A stretch of 64,000 nucleotides of DNA from an uncultured Algibacter sp. (lineage in GTDB: Bacteria > Bacteroidota > Bacteroidia > Flavobacteriales > Flavobacteriaceae): contig CANMZT010000004.1 in NCBI GenBank assembly GCA_947502405.1, positions 1 through 64,000 on the forward strand, given 5' to 3'. The notes beneath the pieces are model-generated. The model ran no database searches, was not told the DNA's origin, and worked only from the letters and a program-made list of their open reading frames with translations. Both the position numbers and the translations under genes were made by a program. Shown here piece by piece: positions 36,459 to 45,157 of the stretch (position 1 is the first letter of the stretch; each line of letters begins with the position of its first letter).

Positions 36459-37643
36459 ATGAGGTTAGACTTCTTCAAATACCAAGCACAAACCTCACCT
36501 TACCCTTTGGCAATGGAAATATCTCATGCTAAAGGTTCATTTATTTATGACACTAATAATAAAGAATATCTTGATTTTGTTGCAGGAGTTTCAGCATGCC
36601 CCTTAGGGCATAATCATCCAAAAGTTGTAGATGCCATAAAAACGCAATTAGATAAATATATGCATGTTATGGTTTATGGTGAATATATCCAAAAACCGGC
36701 TGTAGAACTTACTAAACTACTGGCAAAACATTTACCTAAGTCTTTAGAAAAAACATATCTAACGAACTCTGGTACCGAAGCTATTGAAGGGGCATTAAAA
36801 TTAGCAAAACGCGCTACTGGAAGGAGTGAAATTATTGCAGCTAATAAAGCCTATCATGGAAATACTATGGGAGCTATGAGTGTTATGGGGTTTGAAGAAC
36901 GTAAACAAGCTTTTAGACCCCTGCTAACTGATGTGAAATTTATTGACTTCAATAATGAAGAACAAATTGAAGAAATAACGCATAAAACAGCCTGTGTAAT
37001 TCTGGAAACTATACAAGGAGGAGCTGGATTTATTGAACCTCAAAATAATTATCTAAAAAAAGTCCAAAAAAAGTGCAATGACGTTGGAGCACTTTTAATC
37101 TTAGATGAAATTCAACCTGGTATTGGACGAACTGGAAAACTCTTTGGTTTTGAAAATTATAATTGTATTCCAGATATTGTAGTTACTGGTAAAGGTTTAG
37201 GTGGGGGGATGCCAATAGGAGCCTTCACAGCTTCAAGTAAATTGATGGATTTATTACAAGATAATCCTAAACTTGGCCACATCACAACTTTTGGTGGGCA
37301 TCCTGTTATTGCTGCTTCTGCTCTAGCAACATTAAAAGAGGTTACTGAAAGTAGTTTAATAAAAGACACTCTTGAAAAGGAACAGGTTTTTAGAGAGCAC
37401 TTAATCCATCCTTTAATAAAAGAAATTAGAGGCAAAGGTTTGATGTTAACCCTAATAATGGATTCTCCAGAAATTACAAATTCGTTAATTCTAAAATGTC
37501 AAGACAAAGGCTTAATTCTTTTTTGGTTACTTTTTGAACCCAGAGCCGTTAGAGTTACACCACCTTTAACCATATCAAAAACAGAAATTATCCAAGGCTG
37601 CACTATTATATTGAAAGTTTTAGATGAAATACATCATCACTAA
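36459..37643 (+). CDS. Class III PLP-dependent aminotransferase
   Basis: 394 residues of the acetylornithine/ornithine/4-aminobutyrate aminotransferase fold. KEYLDFVAGVSACPLGHNHP, TYLTNSGTEAIEGALKLAKR (phosphate-binding), LILDEIQPGIGRTGKLFGFE, and the PLP lysine in VVTGKGLGGGMPIGAF are all present, with TTFGGHPVIAASALATL. Substrate cannot be assigned from sequence alone and no arginine or lysine biosynthesis gene is adjacent. It follows the OstA-like gene by 6 bp. Confidence 0.93.
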   Translation: MRLDFFKYQAQTSPYPLAMEISHAKGSFIYDTNNKEYLDFVAGVSACPLGHNHPKVVDAIKTQLDKYMHVMVYGEYIQKPAVELTKLLAKHLPKSLEKTYLTNSGTEAIEGALKLAKRATGRSEIIAANKAYHGNTMGAMSVMGFEERKQAFRPLLTDVKFIDFNNEEQIEEITHKTACVILETIQGGAGFIEPQNNYLKKVQKKCNDVGALLILDEIQPGIGRTGKLFGFENYNCIPDIVVTGKGLGGGMPIGAFTASSKLMDLLQDNPKLGHITTFGGHPVIAASALATLKEVTESSLIKDTLEKEQVFREHLIHPLIKEIRGKGLMLTLIMDSPEITNSLILKCQDKGLILFWLLFEPRAVRVTPPLTISKTEIIQGCTIILKVLDEIHHH

Positions 37644-37789
37644 ATCACATTCAAATTATTGATAATCAAAACATAAGAAGTCAAATCCTTCCAAAAGTGC
37701 GTTAAGTGTTAATTACTTTGTTAAAAACATTTGTTTAATCTTCAATACATAAGCAATTAGAAGCTTAAATTTATTCAAGAAGAAACCGA

Positions 37790-37797
37790 CAAATTTG
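37790..37797 (+). promoter_or_regulatory. Near-consensus -7 element before the TPR gene
   Basis: CAAATTTG, one base off TAnnTTTG, ending 3 bases before the ATG at 37801. Confidence 0.35.
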
Positions 37798-37800
37798 CTT

Positions 37801-39192
37801 ATGGAGTTTAGTCATAACGACAACAACTATCTGCCACTTACCAAGTTTGAATCGATGTTAAAAACAAATCATGTTTTATTCTTTGATTCCGAAGAATTTG
37901 AAAACATCATTCACCATTACCTAAACCAAGGTAAAATAGCCTTAGCTAAAAAAGCTATTAAACTAGGCTTAGATCAACACCCTACTTCAATTAATTTAAG
38001 ACTTTTTAAAGTAGAGCTTTACGTGTTTGAAGACAAACTTCCTGAAGCCGATATGCTTCTAAATGAATTACACAATATTGACCCATCTAATGAAGAGGTA
38101 TATATTCAAAAAGCCAATGTGTTTTCAAAAAAAGACAACCATGAGCAAGCTATTCAAGTTCTGAAACAAGCTTTAGAATTAACTAGTGATGTGGTAGATT
38201 TATATTCGCTTATTGGGATGGAATATTTATTTTTGGATAAGTATGAAGATGCCAAAACGTATTTTATGAAGTGCTTAGAGGCAGATGTGGATGATTATTC
38301 CGCACTATATAATGTTATATATTGTTTTGAGTTTTTGAATCAAAATGAAGAAGCTATTTCATATTTAAATATCTTCTTAGATAAAAACCCTTATTGTGAA
38401 GTTGCGTGGCATCAATTAGGAAAACAATATTTCACTTTAAAAGATTACAAAAAAGCATTAACAGCTTTCGATTTTGCCATAATATCTGATGATACGTTTG
38501 TTGGTGCTTACCTAGAGCGTGGAAAGGTTTTAGAGCAACTTAAACGTTACGAAGATGCCATTGAAAACTATACCATTACTTTAAAACTAGATGAACCAAC
38601 ATCATTTGCATTATTGCGTATAGGTAATTGCCATGAAAAATTAGGCAATACAGATTTAGCGCTTCAATATTACGACAGAACAGTACATGAAGACCCATTA
38701 CTGGATAAAGGCTGGATTGCCATAACAAAGTTTTATAACAAAAGAGGTGACAATCAAAAATCATTATTTTTTATAAATAAAGCAATAAACATTGATTCTG
38801 AAAATGTTATTTATTGGAAACTTTATGCACAAATAAACCAAAGGCTAAAGTTATATGAAGAAGCAGAACATGGTTATAAAAAGGCTCTTGAGCTAGGTAA
38901 TTATGAGTTAAACACTTGGCTATCTCGTGGCGATTTACTTATTAAGTTAGGCGAACCTGAAGCTGCGGTTTTCAATTTTCAACAAGCCTTAGAGTTTTAC
39001 CCCGAAAATGCTGAATTAGAGTATCGTTTAGCTGGTCTATTTTTTACTTTAAAAGAACATGCAAAAGCTACATTTCATCTTAAAAATGGTTTCAAATTAA
39101 ATGAAGACTATGCATTTATTATTGACGAACTTTTTCCTAAAATTTCTGAAGAATTATTAGTAAAAAATATACTAAAGCAAATCTACAAGTAA
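37801..39192 (+). CDS. Tetratricopeptide-repeat protein
   Basis: 463 residues from the ATG at 37801 (an in-frame TTG two codons earlier lies in the promoter-like box). At least ten TPR units follow one another, such as EEVYIQKANVFSKKDNHEQA, VDLYSLIGMEYLFLDKYEDA, CEVAWHQLGKQYFTLKDYKK, FVGAYLERGKVLEQLKRYED and YELNTWLSRGDLLIKLGEPE. There is no signal peptide, so it is a cytoplasmic scaffold for protein contacts. It precedes two DUF368 genes on the same strand. Confidence 0.92.
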   Translation: MEFSHNDNNYLPLTKFESMLKTNHVLFFDSEEFENIIHHYLNQGKIALAKKAIKLGLDQHPTSINLRLFKVELYVFEDKLPEADMLLNELHNIDPSNEEVYIQKANVFSKKDNHEQAIQVLKQALELTSDVVDLYSLIGMEYLFLDKYEDAKTYFMKCLEADVDDYSALYNVIYCFEFLNQNEEAISYLNIFLDKNPYCEVAWHQLGKQYFTLKDYKKALTAFDFAIISDDTFVGAYLERGKVLEQLKRYEDAIENYTITLKLDEPTSFALLRIGNCHEKLGNTDLALQYYDRTVHEDPLLDKGWIAITKFYNKRGDNQKSLFFINKAINIDSENVIYWKLYAQINQRLKLYEEAEHGYKKALELGNYELNTWLSRGDLLIKLGEPEAAVFNFQQALEFYPENAELEYRLAGLFFTLKEHAKATFHLKNGFKLNEDYAFIIDELFPKISEELLVKNILKQIYK

Positions 39193-39238
39193 TTATTTCT
39201 TCTTTTTAGTATTAATTTTTTTTTAGTGGTCAATTGAA

Positions 39239-39246
39239 TACCTTTG
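39239..39246 (+). promoter_or_regulatory. Candidate -7 element of the DUF368 genes
   Basis: TACCTTTG, matching TAnnTTTG, 21 bases before the ATG at 39268. Confidence 0.5.
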
Positions 39247-39267
39247 ATACCTCTATAACCTATCAAC

Positions 39268-40185
39268 ATGCAAAGAAGTCTTAAAGATTACTTAATTATT
39301 TCATTTAAAGGATTAGCAATGGGAGCAGCAGATGCCGTACCTGGAGTTTCAGGAGGCACTATCGCTTTTATTTCTGGTATTTATGAAGAACTAATTACGA
39401 CTATTAGTAATGTAAACGCATCACTTTTTAAAACTTTGTTTAACAAAGGCATAAAAGCGTTTTGGCAACAAGTTAATGGCAATTTTTTATTAGCGTTATT
39501 ATCTGGTATAATTATCAGCTTTGTGTCCTTCATGCGACTTGCAAAGTATTTACTAGAACATCATCCTGTTTTAATTTGGTCTTTCTTCTTCGGTCTTATT
39601 GTCGCCAGTATTTATTTTGTTGGCAAACAAATTACAAAATGGAACCTTACTAGTATAATAGCCTTAATCGTAGGTACAGGTATAGCATTTTATATAAGCA
39701 AATTACCATTTTTAGGAACAAACGATAATCCTTGGTTTCTTTTTTTAGCTGGAGCTATAGCCATTTGCGCCATGATTTTACCAGGTATTTCTGGATCTTT
39801 CATCCTAATCATTTTAGGAGCTTATAAAACGCTCAGCGACGCTATTCACGATATTGATATAAAAAAAATCATCATTTTTGGTACAGGTGCCGTAATAGGC
39901 TTACTTAGTTTTAGTCATGTTTTAAAATGGCTTTTCAAACACTATCATAATGTTACATTAGCACTGTTAACGGGCTTTATTTTTGGATCTTTAAATAAGG
40001 TTTGGCCTTGGAAAAACACATTAACATGGCATACAAATTCAAAAGGCATAAAAACCCCTTTGTTGCAAGAAAGTATATCACCTTTTTCTTTTAACGGTGA
40101 TAATCATATTCTATTAGCAATCATTCTTATGGTTTTAGGCTTTTTAACTATTTTTATTCTTGAAAGACTAGGCTCTAAAAAGTAA
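39268..40185 (+). CDS. DUF368 membrane protein, first copy
   Basis: 305 residues, about eight membrane segments. The family signature is duplicated within the protein: FKGLAMGAADAVPGVSGGTI near the N-terminus and IAICAMILPGISGSFILIIL near the middle. DUF368 proteins (PopT) have been reported to return undecaprenyl phosphate across the inner membrane for reuse in wall and glycan synthesis. It is followed after 2 bp by a second DUF368 gene, so the two are co-translated. Confidence 0.93.
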   Translation: MQRSLKDYLIISFKGLAMGAADAVPGVSGGTIAFISGIYEELITTISNVNASLFKTLFNKGIKAFWQQVNGNFLLALLSGIIISFVSFMRLAKYLLEHHPVLIWSFFFGLIVASIYFVGKQITKWNLTSIIALIVGTGIAFYISKLPFLGTNDNPWFLFLAGAIAICAMILPGISGSFILIILGAYKTLSDAIHDIDIKKIIIFGTGAVIGLLSFSHVLKWLFKHYHNVTLALLTGFIFGSLNKVWPWKNTLTWHTNSKGIKTPLLQESISPFSFNGDNHILLAIILMVLGFLTIFILERLGSKK

Positions 40186-40187
40186 TA

Positions 40188-41204
40188 ATGGAAAGTACCA
40201 GAACTTTTACTGATAAACTTTTTCTAATCTTAAAAGGATTGGGCATGGGTGCAGCAAACAAAGTACCTGGAGTTTCTGGCGGTGTAGTTGCATTTGTTGC
40301 TGGCTTTTATGAAGAGTTTATCTATTCATTAAAAAAAATAAATAAAACTGCTTTCAAACTTCTTTTTAATGGAAGATTCAATAGTTTTTACAGATATATA
40401 AACGGTAAATTTTTAGGCTTACTTTTCTTTGGAATGATAGTGAGTTATTTTAGTGTTTCAAAAATTTTAGATTACCTCATTCAGCATTACGAGTTATACG
40501 TTTGGAGTGTGTTCTTTGGAATGATTATTGGCTCCATTTATTATATCAATAAGGATTTTAAAGATTGGAATTACAAAACATATACCTCTTTAGCTCTTGG
40601 AATAATATTGGGAATAAGTATCAGTTTTTTAAGTCCTGCTAAGGAAAACGACAATCTTTGGTTTGTATTTTTCTGTGGAATTATTAGTGTTTCTGGAATG
40701 ACGCTTCCAGGGTTTTCGGGGTCTTTTATTCTTATTCTTCTTGGAAATTATGTATTATTACTTGTTGATTCAGTTAATGCATTATACGATACTGTTTCAG
40801 ATATTTTTAGCGCCGATTTTAGCTTTGTAGAAAATAGTGAGAGAATAAGAATGTTAAAGGTCTTAGTAGTTTTTACTCTAGGTTCAGTAACTGGTTTAGT
40901 AACGTTTTCACATGCATTAAGCTACATCTTGAAGCATTACAAAAGCATCACACTTTCTGCCATTATCGGATTTATTATAGGCTCTTTAGGTGTTGTATGG
41001 CCTTGGAAACAAACCATTTATAAAATAAATGAAGAAGGTAAATATCTTCTTGATTCTACCGGACAAAAAATTATAGAAAATTACCAACGCTTTATACCTG
41101 AGTTTAATACCGAAACATATTATGCCATAAGCTATATTATCCTGGGTATTTTAATAGTTTTAGCATTAGAATGGTATGGGCAAAAAACAAGACAAGTTAA
41201 ATGA
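40188..41204 (+). CDS. DUF368 membrane protein, second copy
   Basis: 338 residues. LKGLGMGAANKVPGVSGGVV and ISVSGMTLPGFSGSFILILL match the duplicated family signature, but the first has NK where copy one has DA, and the middle contains an extra loop (DSVNALYDTVSDIFSADFSF). The two copies are only moderately alike, so the duplication is old and the copies may handle different carriers or form a heterodimer. Its stop overlaps the start of aroE by four bases (ATGA). Confidence 0.92.
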   Translation: MESTRTFTDKLFLILKGLGMGAANKVPGVSGGVVAFVAGFYEEFIYSLKKINKTAFKLLFNGRFNSFYRYINGKFLGLLFFGMIVSYFSVSKILDYLIQHYELYVWSVFFGMIIGSIYYINKDFKDWNYKTYTSLALGIILGISISFLSPAKENDNLWFVFFCGIISVSGMTLPGFSGSFILILLGNYVLLLVDSVNALYDTVSDIFSADFSFVENSERIRMLKVLVVFTLGSVTGLVTFSHALSYILKHYKSITLSAIIGFIIGSLGVVWPWKQTIYKINEEGKYLLDSTGQKIIENYQRFIPEFNTETYYAISYIILGILIVLALEWYGQKTRQVK

Positions 41205-41941
41205 ATAAATTAGGTTTATTAGGAAGAGATATATCCTACTCATTTTCAAGAATTTATTTTAAAGAGAAGTTTGAGAAGGAAAATATAACAAACACAACTT
41301 ACGATAATTTTGATATTGAAACCATCAAACTATTTCCAAAAATTATAGAAGAAACTAAAGGTTTAAGAGGGCTTAATGTAACTATTCCTTACAAAGAGCA
41401 GGTTATGCCTTATCTAGATAAGATTAATAAAAAAGCACAAGCCATTGGAGCGGTTAACACTATTAAAATTACAAAAAAAGGAAAGCTAGTTGGCTACAAT
41501 ACAGATTGTTATGGTTTTAAAAAAACATTAAAACCATTAATTAAATCGTATCATAAAAACGCTTTAATTTTAGGTACAGGAGGTGCAAGTAAAGCTATAG
41601 CTTATACTTTAGAAGAGATGGGAATTACTTACCAGTATGTTTCACGAAAACTATCCAAAGGTATTGGGTTTTCTTACGATACTTTAACTGAAGATGATAT
41701 AAAAAATCATCAAATCATTATCAATTGTACGCCGCTTGGAACGTTTCCAAATATTGAAGATTGTCCAAATATCCCATATCAAGCTATTAATAAAAAACAT
41801 ATTCTTTTCGATTTAATATATAACCCCGAAGAAACTAAATTCTTAAAACACGGAAAGAAAAATGAAGCAACTATAATTAACGGATTAGGGATGCTTAAAT
41901 TTCAAGCCAAAAAAGCATGGTCTATCTGGAAAATAAATTAA
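41201..41941 (+). CDS. aroE: Shikimate dehydrogenase
   Basis: 246 residues. Reduces 3-dehydroshikimate with NADPH in aromatic amino acid synthesis. GLLGRDISYSFSRIYF (family usually has HSxSP), GLNVTIPYKEQVMPYLD (catalytic Lys), AIGAVNTIKI, GYNTDCYGF, the nucleotide loop LILGTGGASKAIAYTL, and NCTPLGTFP are present. It is shorter than the E. coli enzyme, as usual for Bacteroidota. Translationally coupled to the second DUF368 gene. Confidence 0.95.
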   Translation: MNKLGLLGRDISYSFSRIYFKEKFEKENITNTTYDNFDIETIKLFPKIIEETKGLRGLNVTIPYKEQVMPYLDKINKKAQAIGAVNTIKITKKGKLVGYNTDCYGFKKTLKPLIKSYHKNALILGTGGASKAIAYTLEEMGITYQYVSRKLSKGIGFSYDTLTEDDIKNHQIIINCTPLGTFPNIEDCPNIPYQAINKKHILFDLIYNPEETKFLKHGKKNEATIINGLGMLKFQAKKAWSIWKIN

Positions 41942-42044
41942 GGCCCATAAAGCGCAATTAAAAACCTTATTGTACTTTGTAAATACTTTACTTGTTAGTA
42001 TCTTTAATGACGAAAGTAATTTGACGAACCTTAACATTTTTTAA

Positions 42045-44039
42045 ATGTCTGATATTGATAAATCTAAACAAGTAGAAGAAACTCCAGAAAATAATTCTGA
42101 AGGAAATACGAACGAAACGAATAACAATCAGAATGTTGATCAAGCTTCTAATGAGGCAGAAGCAACAACTGTTGAATCTACTGATCTTGATAAAACAATC
42201 AATACAGAACAAACTGATAATATTGAAATTGTTGAAGAAGATGATGAAGTTATCAACGAAATAGAAGAATCAAATGCTGAGGATGCTGAAGATGAGGGTA
42301 ACAAAGATCGTCATAAAATTGAAGTAAAAGAATACGACAGCATGTCTTTGGAAGCTTTAGCAATTGAGCTGGAGAAACTAGTTAAAAATGAAAAAGTTCA
42401 GGCCATAAAAAAACATGTTGATAGCATTAATGCCGAATTTAAAACTAAGTTTCAAGCTTTAGTTGATGAGAAAAAAGAAGATTTCATAAATGATGGCGGT
42501 AACGAAATAGACTTCTACTACTCGTCCCCTGTTCAAAAACGATACAAAAATGCTTACCGTGAGTATCGAAAAAAGGTTAACGAACATTACCAAAATTTAG
42601 AGAAAAATTTAAAACAAAATCTAGTAGATAAGCTTGAAATTATTGAAGAACTGAAAGGTTTAATTAATGTTGAGGAAAACATCAACACGACTTACAAACA
42701 TTTTAAAGAATTACAAGAGCGCTGGAGAAATACAGGACCAATCCCAAGAGACAAATATAATAATGCTTGGAACAGTTACCATCACCATGTAGAGCGTTTC
42801 TACGATTTTCTAAATATAAATAGAGAGCTACGCGATCTAGATTTTAAGCACAACTTAGAAAAGAAATTATTAATTATTGAACGTGCTGAAGCCTTAGCAA
42901 AAGATGAAGATGCAATGCGTGCATTTAGAGAGCTTCAAGAACTTCATAAAATGTGGAAAGAAGAACTTGGACCAGTAGCAAGAGAACATCGTGAAGAAAT
43001 CTGGAAACGTTTTAAAGCTGCCACTAAAACTATAAACGATAGGCGACAAGTTTATTACAAAGAAATAGATAAGGTTTACGAAAAAAACCTTGAAAAGAAA
43101 GAAGAGATTATTACGAATATTGAAAATATAGCCTCTGAAAGTGCCAATTCACATGGAGCATGGCAAAAGAAAATTAGAGCCATTGAAGAACTTAGGGAAG
43201 CCTTTTTTAGTGCTGGTAAAGTACCTATAAAAGTAAATGAAGCTACTTGGGCTAAATTCAAAGAAGCGGTACGATCTTTTAATCGTAAAAAGAATGCTTT
43301 TTATAAAAACCTCAAAAAAGACCAATACAAAAATTTAGAACATAAGTTAGATTTAATCAAGATAGCTGAAGACAATAAGGATAGTGAAGACTTTGAAACG
43401 GTTACGCCTTTGATGAAGAAAATTCAAAGTGATTGGAAGAAAATTGGTCATGTACCAAGAAAAGACAGCGACAAAATCTGGAAACGATTCAAAGCAGCTT
43501 GTAATCACTATTTTGATAGAATTCACGCAAAACGTAATGCTGCTAGTAAAGAACAAATTGAAGCTTACACAAAGAAGAATGAACTATTAGATACCCTTAA
43601 AGATTTAAAGTTACCAAAAGATAAAGAAAAAGGTATTGAAATAATAAAAGCACAAATTTCGCAATGGCAAACCTTAGGACGTGTTCCTCAAGATAAGCGT
43701 TATATTGATGGTAAGTTTCAAAAGACTATTGATATTTTATTAAGTAACTTAAAAGTTGATAAGTCAGAAGCTGAAATGATTAAATACCAGAATAAGCTTG
43801 ATAGTTTAAATAATCCTGATGATTCTAGAAACTTGGATAATGAGCGTAATTTTATCCGAAAAAAGATTGATGAAGTTAAAGGACAAATTAATCAGTTAGA
43901 AAACAACTTACAGTTTTTTACCAACGTAGATGAAGACAACCCTTTAGTTAAAGAAGTCCATAGCAATATCAAAAAACATCAACAAGCGTTATCAGTTTGG
44001 AAAGCTAAACTTCAAAAGATTAAGGAATACTATAAATAA
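42045..44039 (+). CDS. DUF349 repeat protein
   Basis: 664 residues. Residues 1-95 are acidic and disordered (EEDDEVINEIEESNAEDAED). The rest consists of repeated helical DUF349 units with the pattern W...GPIPRDKYNNAWN, LGPVAREHREEIWKRFKAA, AGKVPIKVNEATWAKFKEAV, IGHVPRKDSDKIWKRFKAAC and LGRVPQDKRYIDGKFQKTI. The C-terminus is a coiled coil. Function is unknown; the family is widespread in Bacteroidota and likely cytoplasmic. It converges with mazG. Confidence 0.92.
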   Translation: MSDIDKSKQVEETPENNSEGNTNETNNNQNVDQASNEAEATTVESTDLDKTINTEQTDNIEIVEEDDEVINEIEESNAEDAEDEGNKDRHKIEVKEYDSMSLEALAIELEKLVKNEKVQAIKKHVDSINAEFKTKFQALVDEKKEDFINDGGNEIDFYYSSPVQKRYKNAYREYRKKVNEHYQNLEKNLKQNLVDKLEIIEELKGLINVEENINTTYKHFKELQERWRNTGPIPRDKYNNAWNSYHHHVERFYDFLNINRELRDLDFKHNLEKKLLIIERAEALAKDEDAMRAFRELQELHKMWKEELGPVAREHREEIWKRFKAATKTINDRRQVYYKEIDKVYEKNLEKKEEIITNIENIASESANSHGAWQKKIRAIEELREAFFSAGKVPIKVNEATWAKFKEAVRSFNRKKNAFYKNLKKDQYKNLEHKLDLIKIAEDNKDSEDFETVTPLMKKIQSDWKKIGHVPRKDSDKIWKRFKAACNHYFDRIHAKRNAASKEQIEAYTKKNELLDTLKDLKLPKDKEKGIEIIKAQISQWQTLGRVPQDKRYIDGKFQKTIDILLSNLKVDKSEAEMIKYQNKLDSLNNPDDSRNLDNERNFIRKKIDEVKGQINQLENNLQFFTNVDEDNPLVKEVHSNIKKHQQALSVWKAKLQKIKEYYK

Positions 44040-44122
44040 AACTCTGTTTTATACAGAAGGCACTAAATATTAAATATCGATTTAATAAGGATTTTAGTTT
44101 TATGCTTCGAGTTTTAAAACTA

Positions 44123-44896
44123 CTAAAACTTTTTAGCTTCCTCCCAAAACACATCCATTTCAGCTAAAGTCATATCCTTTAATGGTTTGTTTAGGCTTTT
44201 TGCTTTACTTTCCAAATATTGGAAACGTTTTGAGAATTTTTTATTGGTACGCTCTAATGCATTTTCTGGGTTGATGTTTAAAAACCTAGCATAATTAACC
44301 ATTGAGAATATAACGTCTCCAAATTCGCTTTCCATTTTATCTTGGTTGCCTGAATTTACTTCGGCTTTAAATTCGTTTAACTCCTCTTCTACCTTATCCC
44401 AAACCTGATTAGGCTCTTCCCAGTCAAAACCTACACCAGCAACTTTTTCTTGAATTCGGTTGGCTTTCACTAAGGCTGGTAAACTTTTAGGTACACCCTC
44501 TAAAACACTAGTTTTACCTTCCTTTAATTTTAGATTTTCCCAGTTTCGTTTAACATCATCTTCGTTTTCAACTATAACATCACTGTATATATGAGGATGC
44601 CTACTGATTAGTTTTTCACAAATACTATTACAGACATCAGCAATATCAAAATCTTTGGTTTCACTGCCAATTTTAGAGTAAAAAACAATATGCAATAAAA
44701 CATCTCCCAACTCTTTTTTAATTTCCTCTAAGTCATTATCTAAAATAGCGTCGCCCAATTCATAAGTTTCCTCAATTGTAAGATGGCGAAGTGTTTCCAT
44801 GGTTTGCTTTTTATCCCATGGACATTGCTCTCTTAACTCGTCCATTATAGTTAGCAATCTATCAAAAGCTTTCAATTGTTCTGGTCTGGAATTCAT
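44123..44896 (-). CDS. mazG: Nucleoside triphosphate pyrophosphohydrolase MazG
   Basis: 257 residues with two MazG domains. LREQCPWDKKQTMETLRHL and LTIEETYELGDAILDNDLEE followed by KKELGDVLLHIVFY form the first all-helical metal site; NQDKMESEFGDVIFSMVNYA the second. It removes pyrophosphate from (d)NTPs and, in E. coli, lowers (p)ppGpp-related effects of MazEF. Length is normal. Confidence 0.96.
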   Translation of the reverse strand: MNSRPEQLKAFDRLLTIMDELREQCPWDKKQTMETLRHLTIEETYELGDAILDNDLEEIKKELGDVLLHIVFYSKIGSETKDFDIADVCNSICEKLISRHPHIYSDVIVENEDDVKRNWENLKLKEGKTSVLEGVPKSLPALVKANRIQEKVAGVGFDWEEPNQVWDKVEEELNEFKAEVNSGNQDKMESEFGDVIFSMVNYARFLNINPENALERTNKKFSKRFQYLESKAKSLNKPLKDMTLAEMDVFWEEAKKF

Positions 44897-44993
44897 TTTT
44901 GAAGTTTTGGTAAAAATACGGTTTTGATTAGCCCTACAATAAATAAAAAGCGCAAAACTATTTTATTGTGAAAAGTCTTATTGTGTTGCATTA

Positions 44994-45074
44994 AACGTAA
45001 CCTCAAGTTTATTTTAACGTAGAACTTATATTCTGAACGTAGCATTAATCTGACGCAAATTAATTAAATTGCGT
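44994..45074 (+). promoter_or_regulatory. Phased AACGTA repeats and an inverted repeat upstream of the barrel gene
   Basis: AACGTA occurs at 44994, 45016 and 45036 (spacings 22 and 20, about two helical turns). An inverted repeat ACGCAA-N10-TTGCGT follows at 45053-45074. All lie in the 261-bp gap between divergent mazG and the gene at 45158. The arrangement suits a LytTR-like or similar direct-repeat-binding regulator plus a dimeric repressor; the proteins are unknown. Confidence 0.45.
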
Positions 45075-45157
45075 TCGAAAAACAACATAAGACCTTTACT
45101 TAAATTGTAAAAATTTTAATCTACAATAGAGTAAATCCTAATTAACTTAAACAGAAC

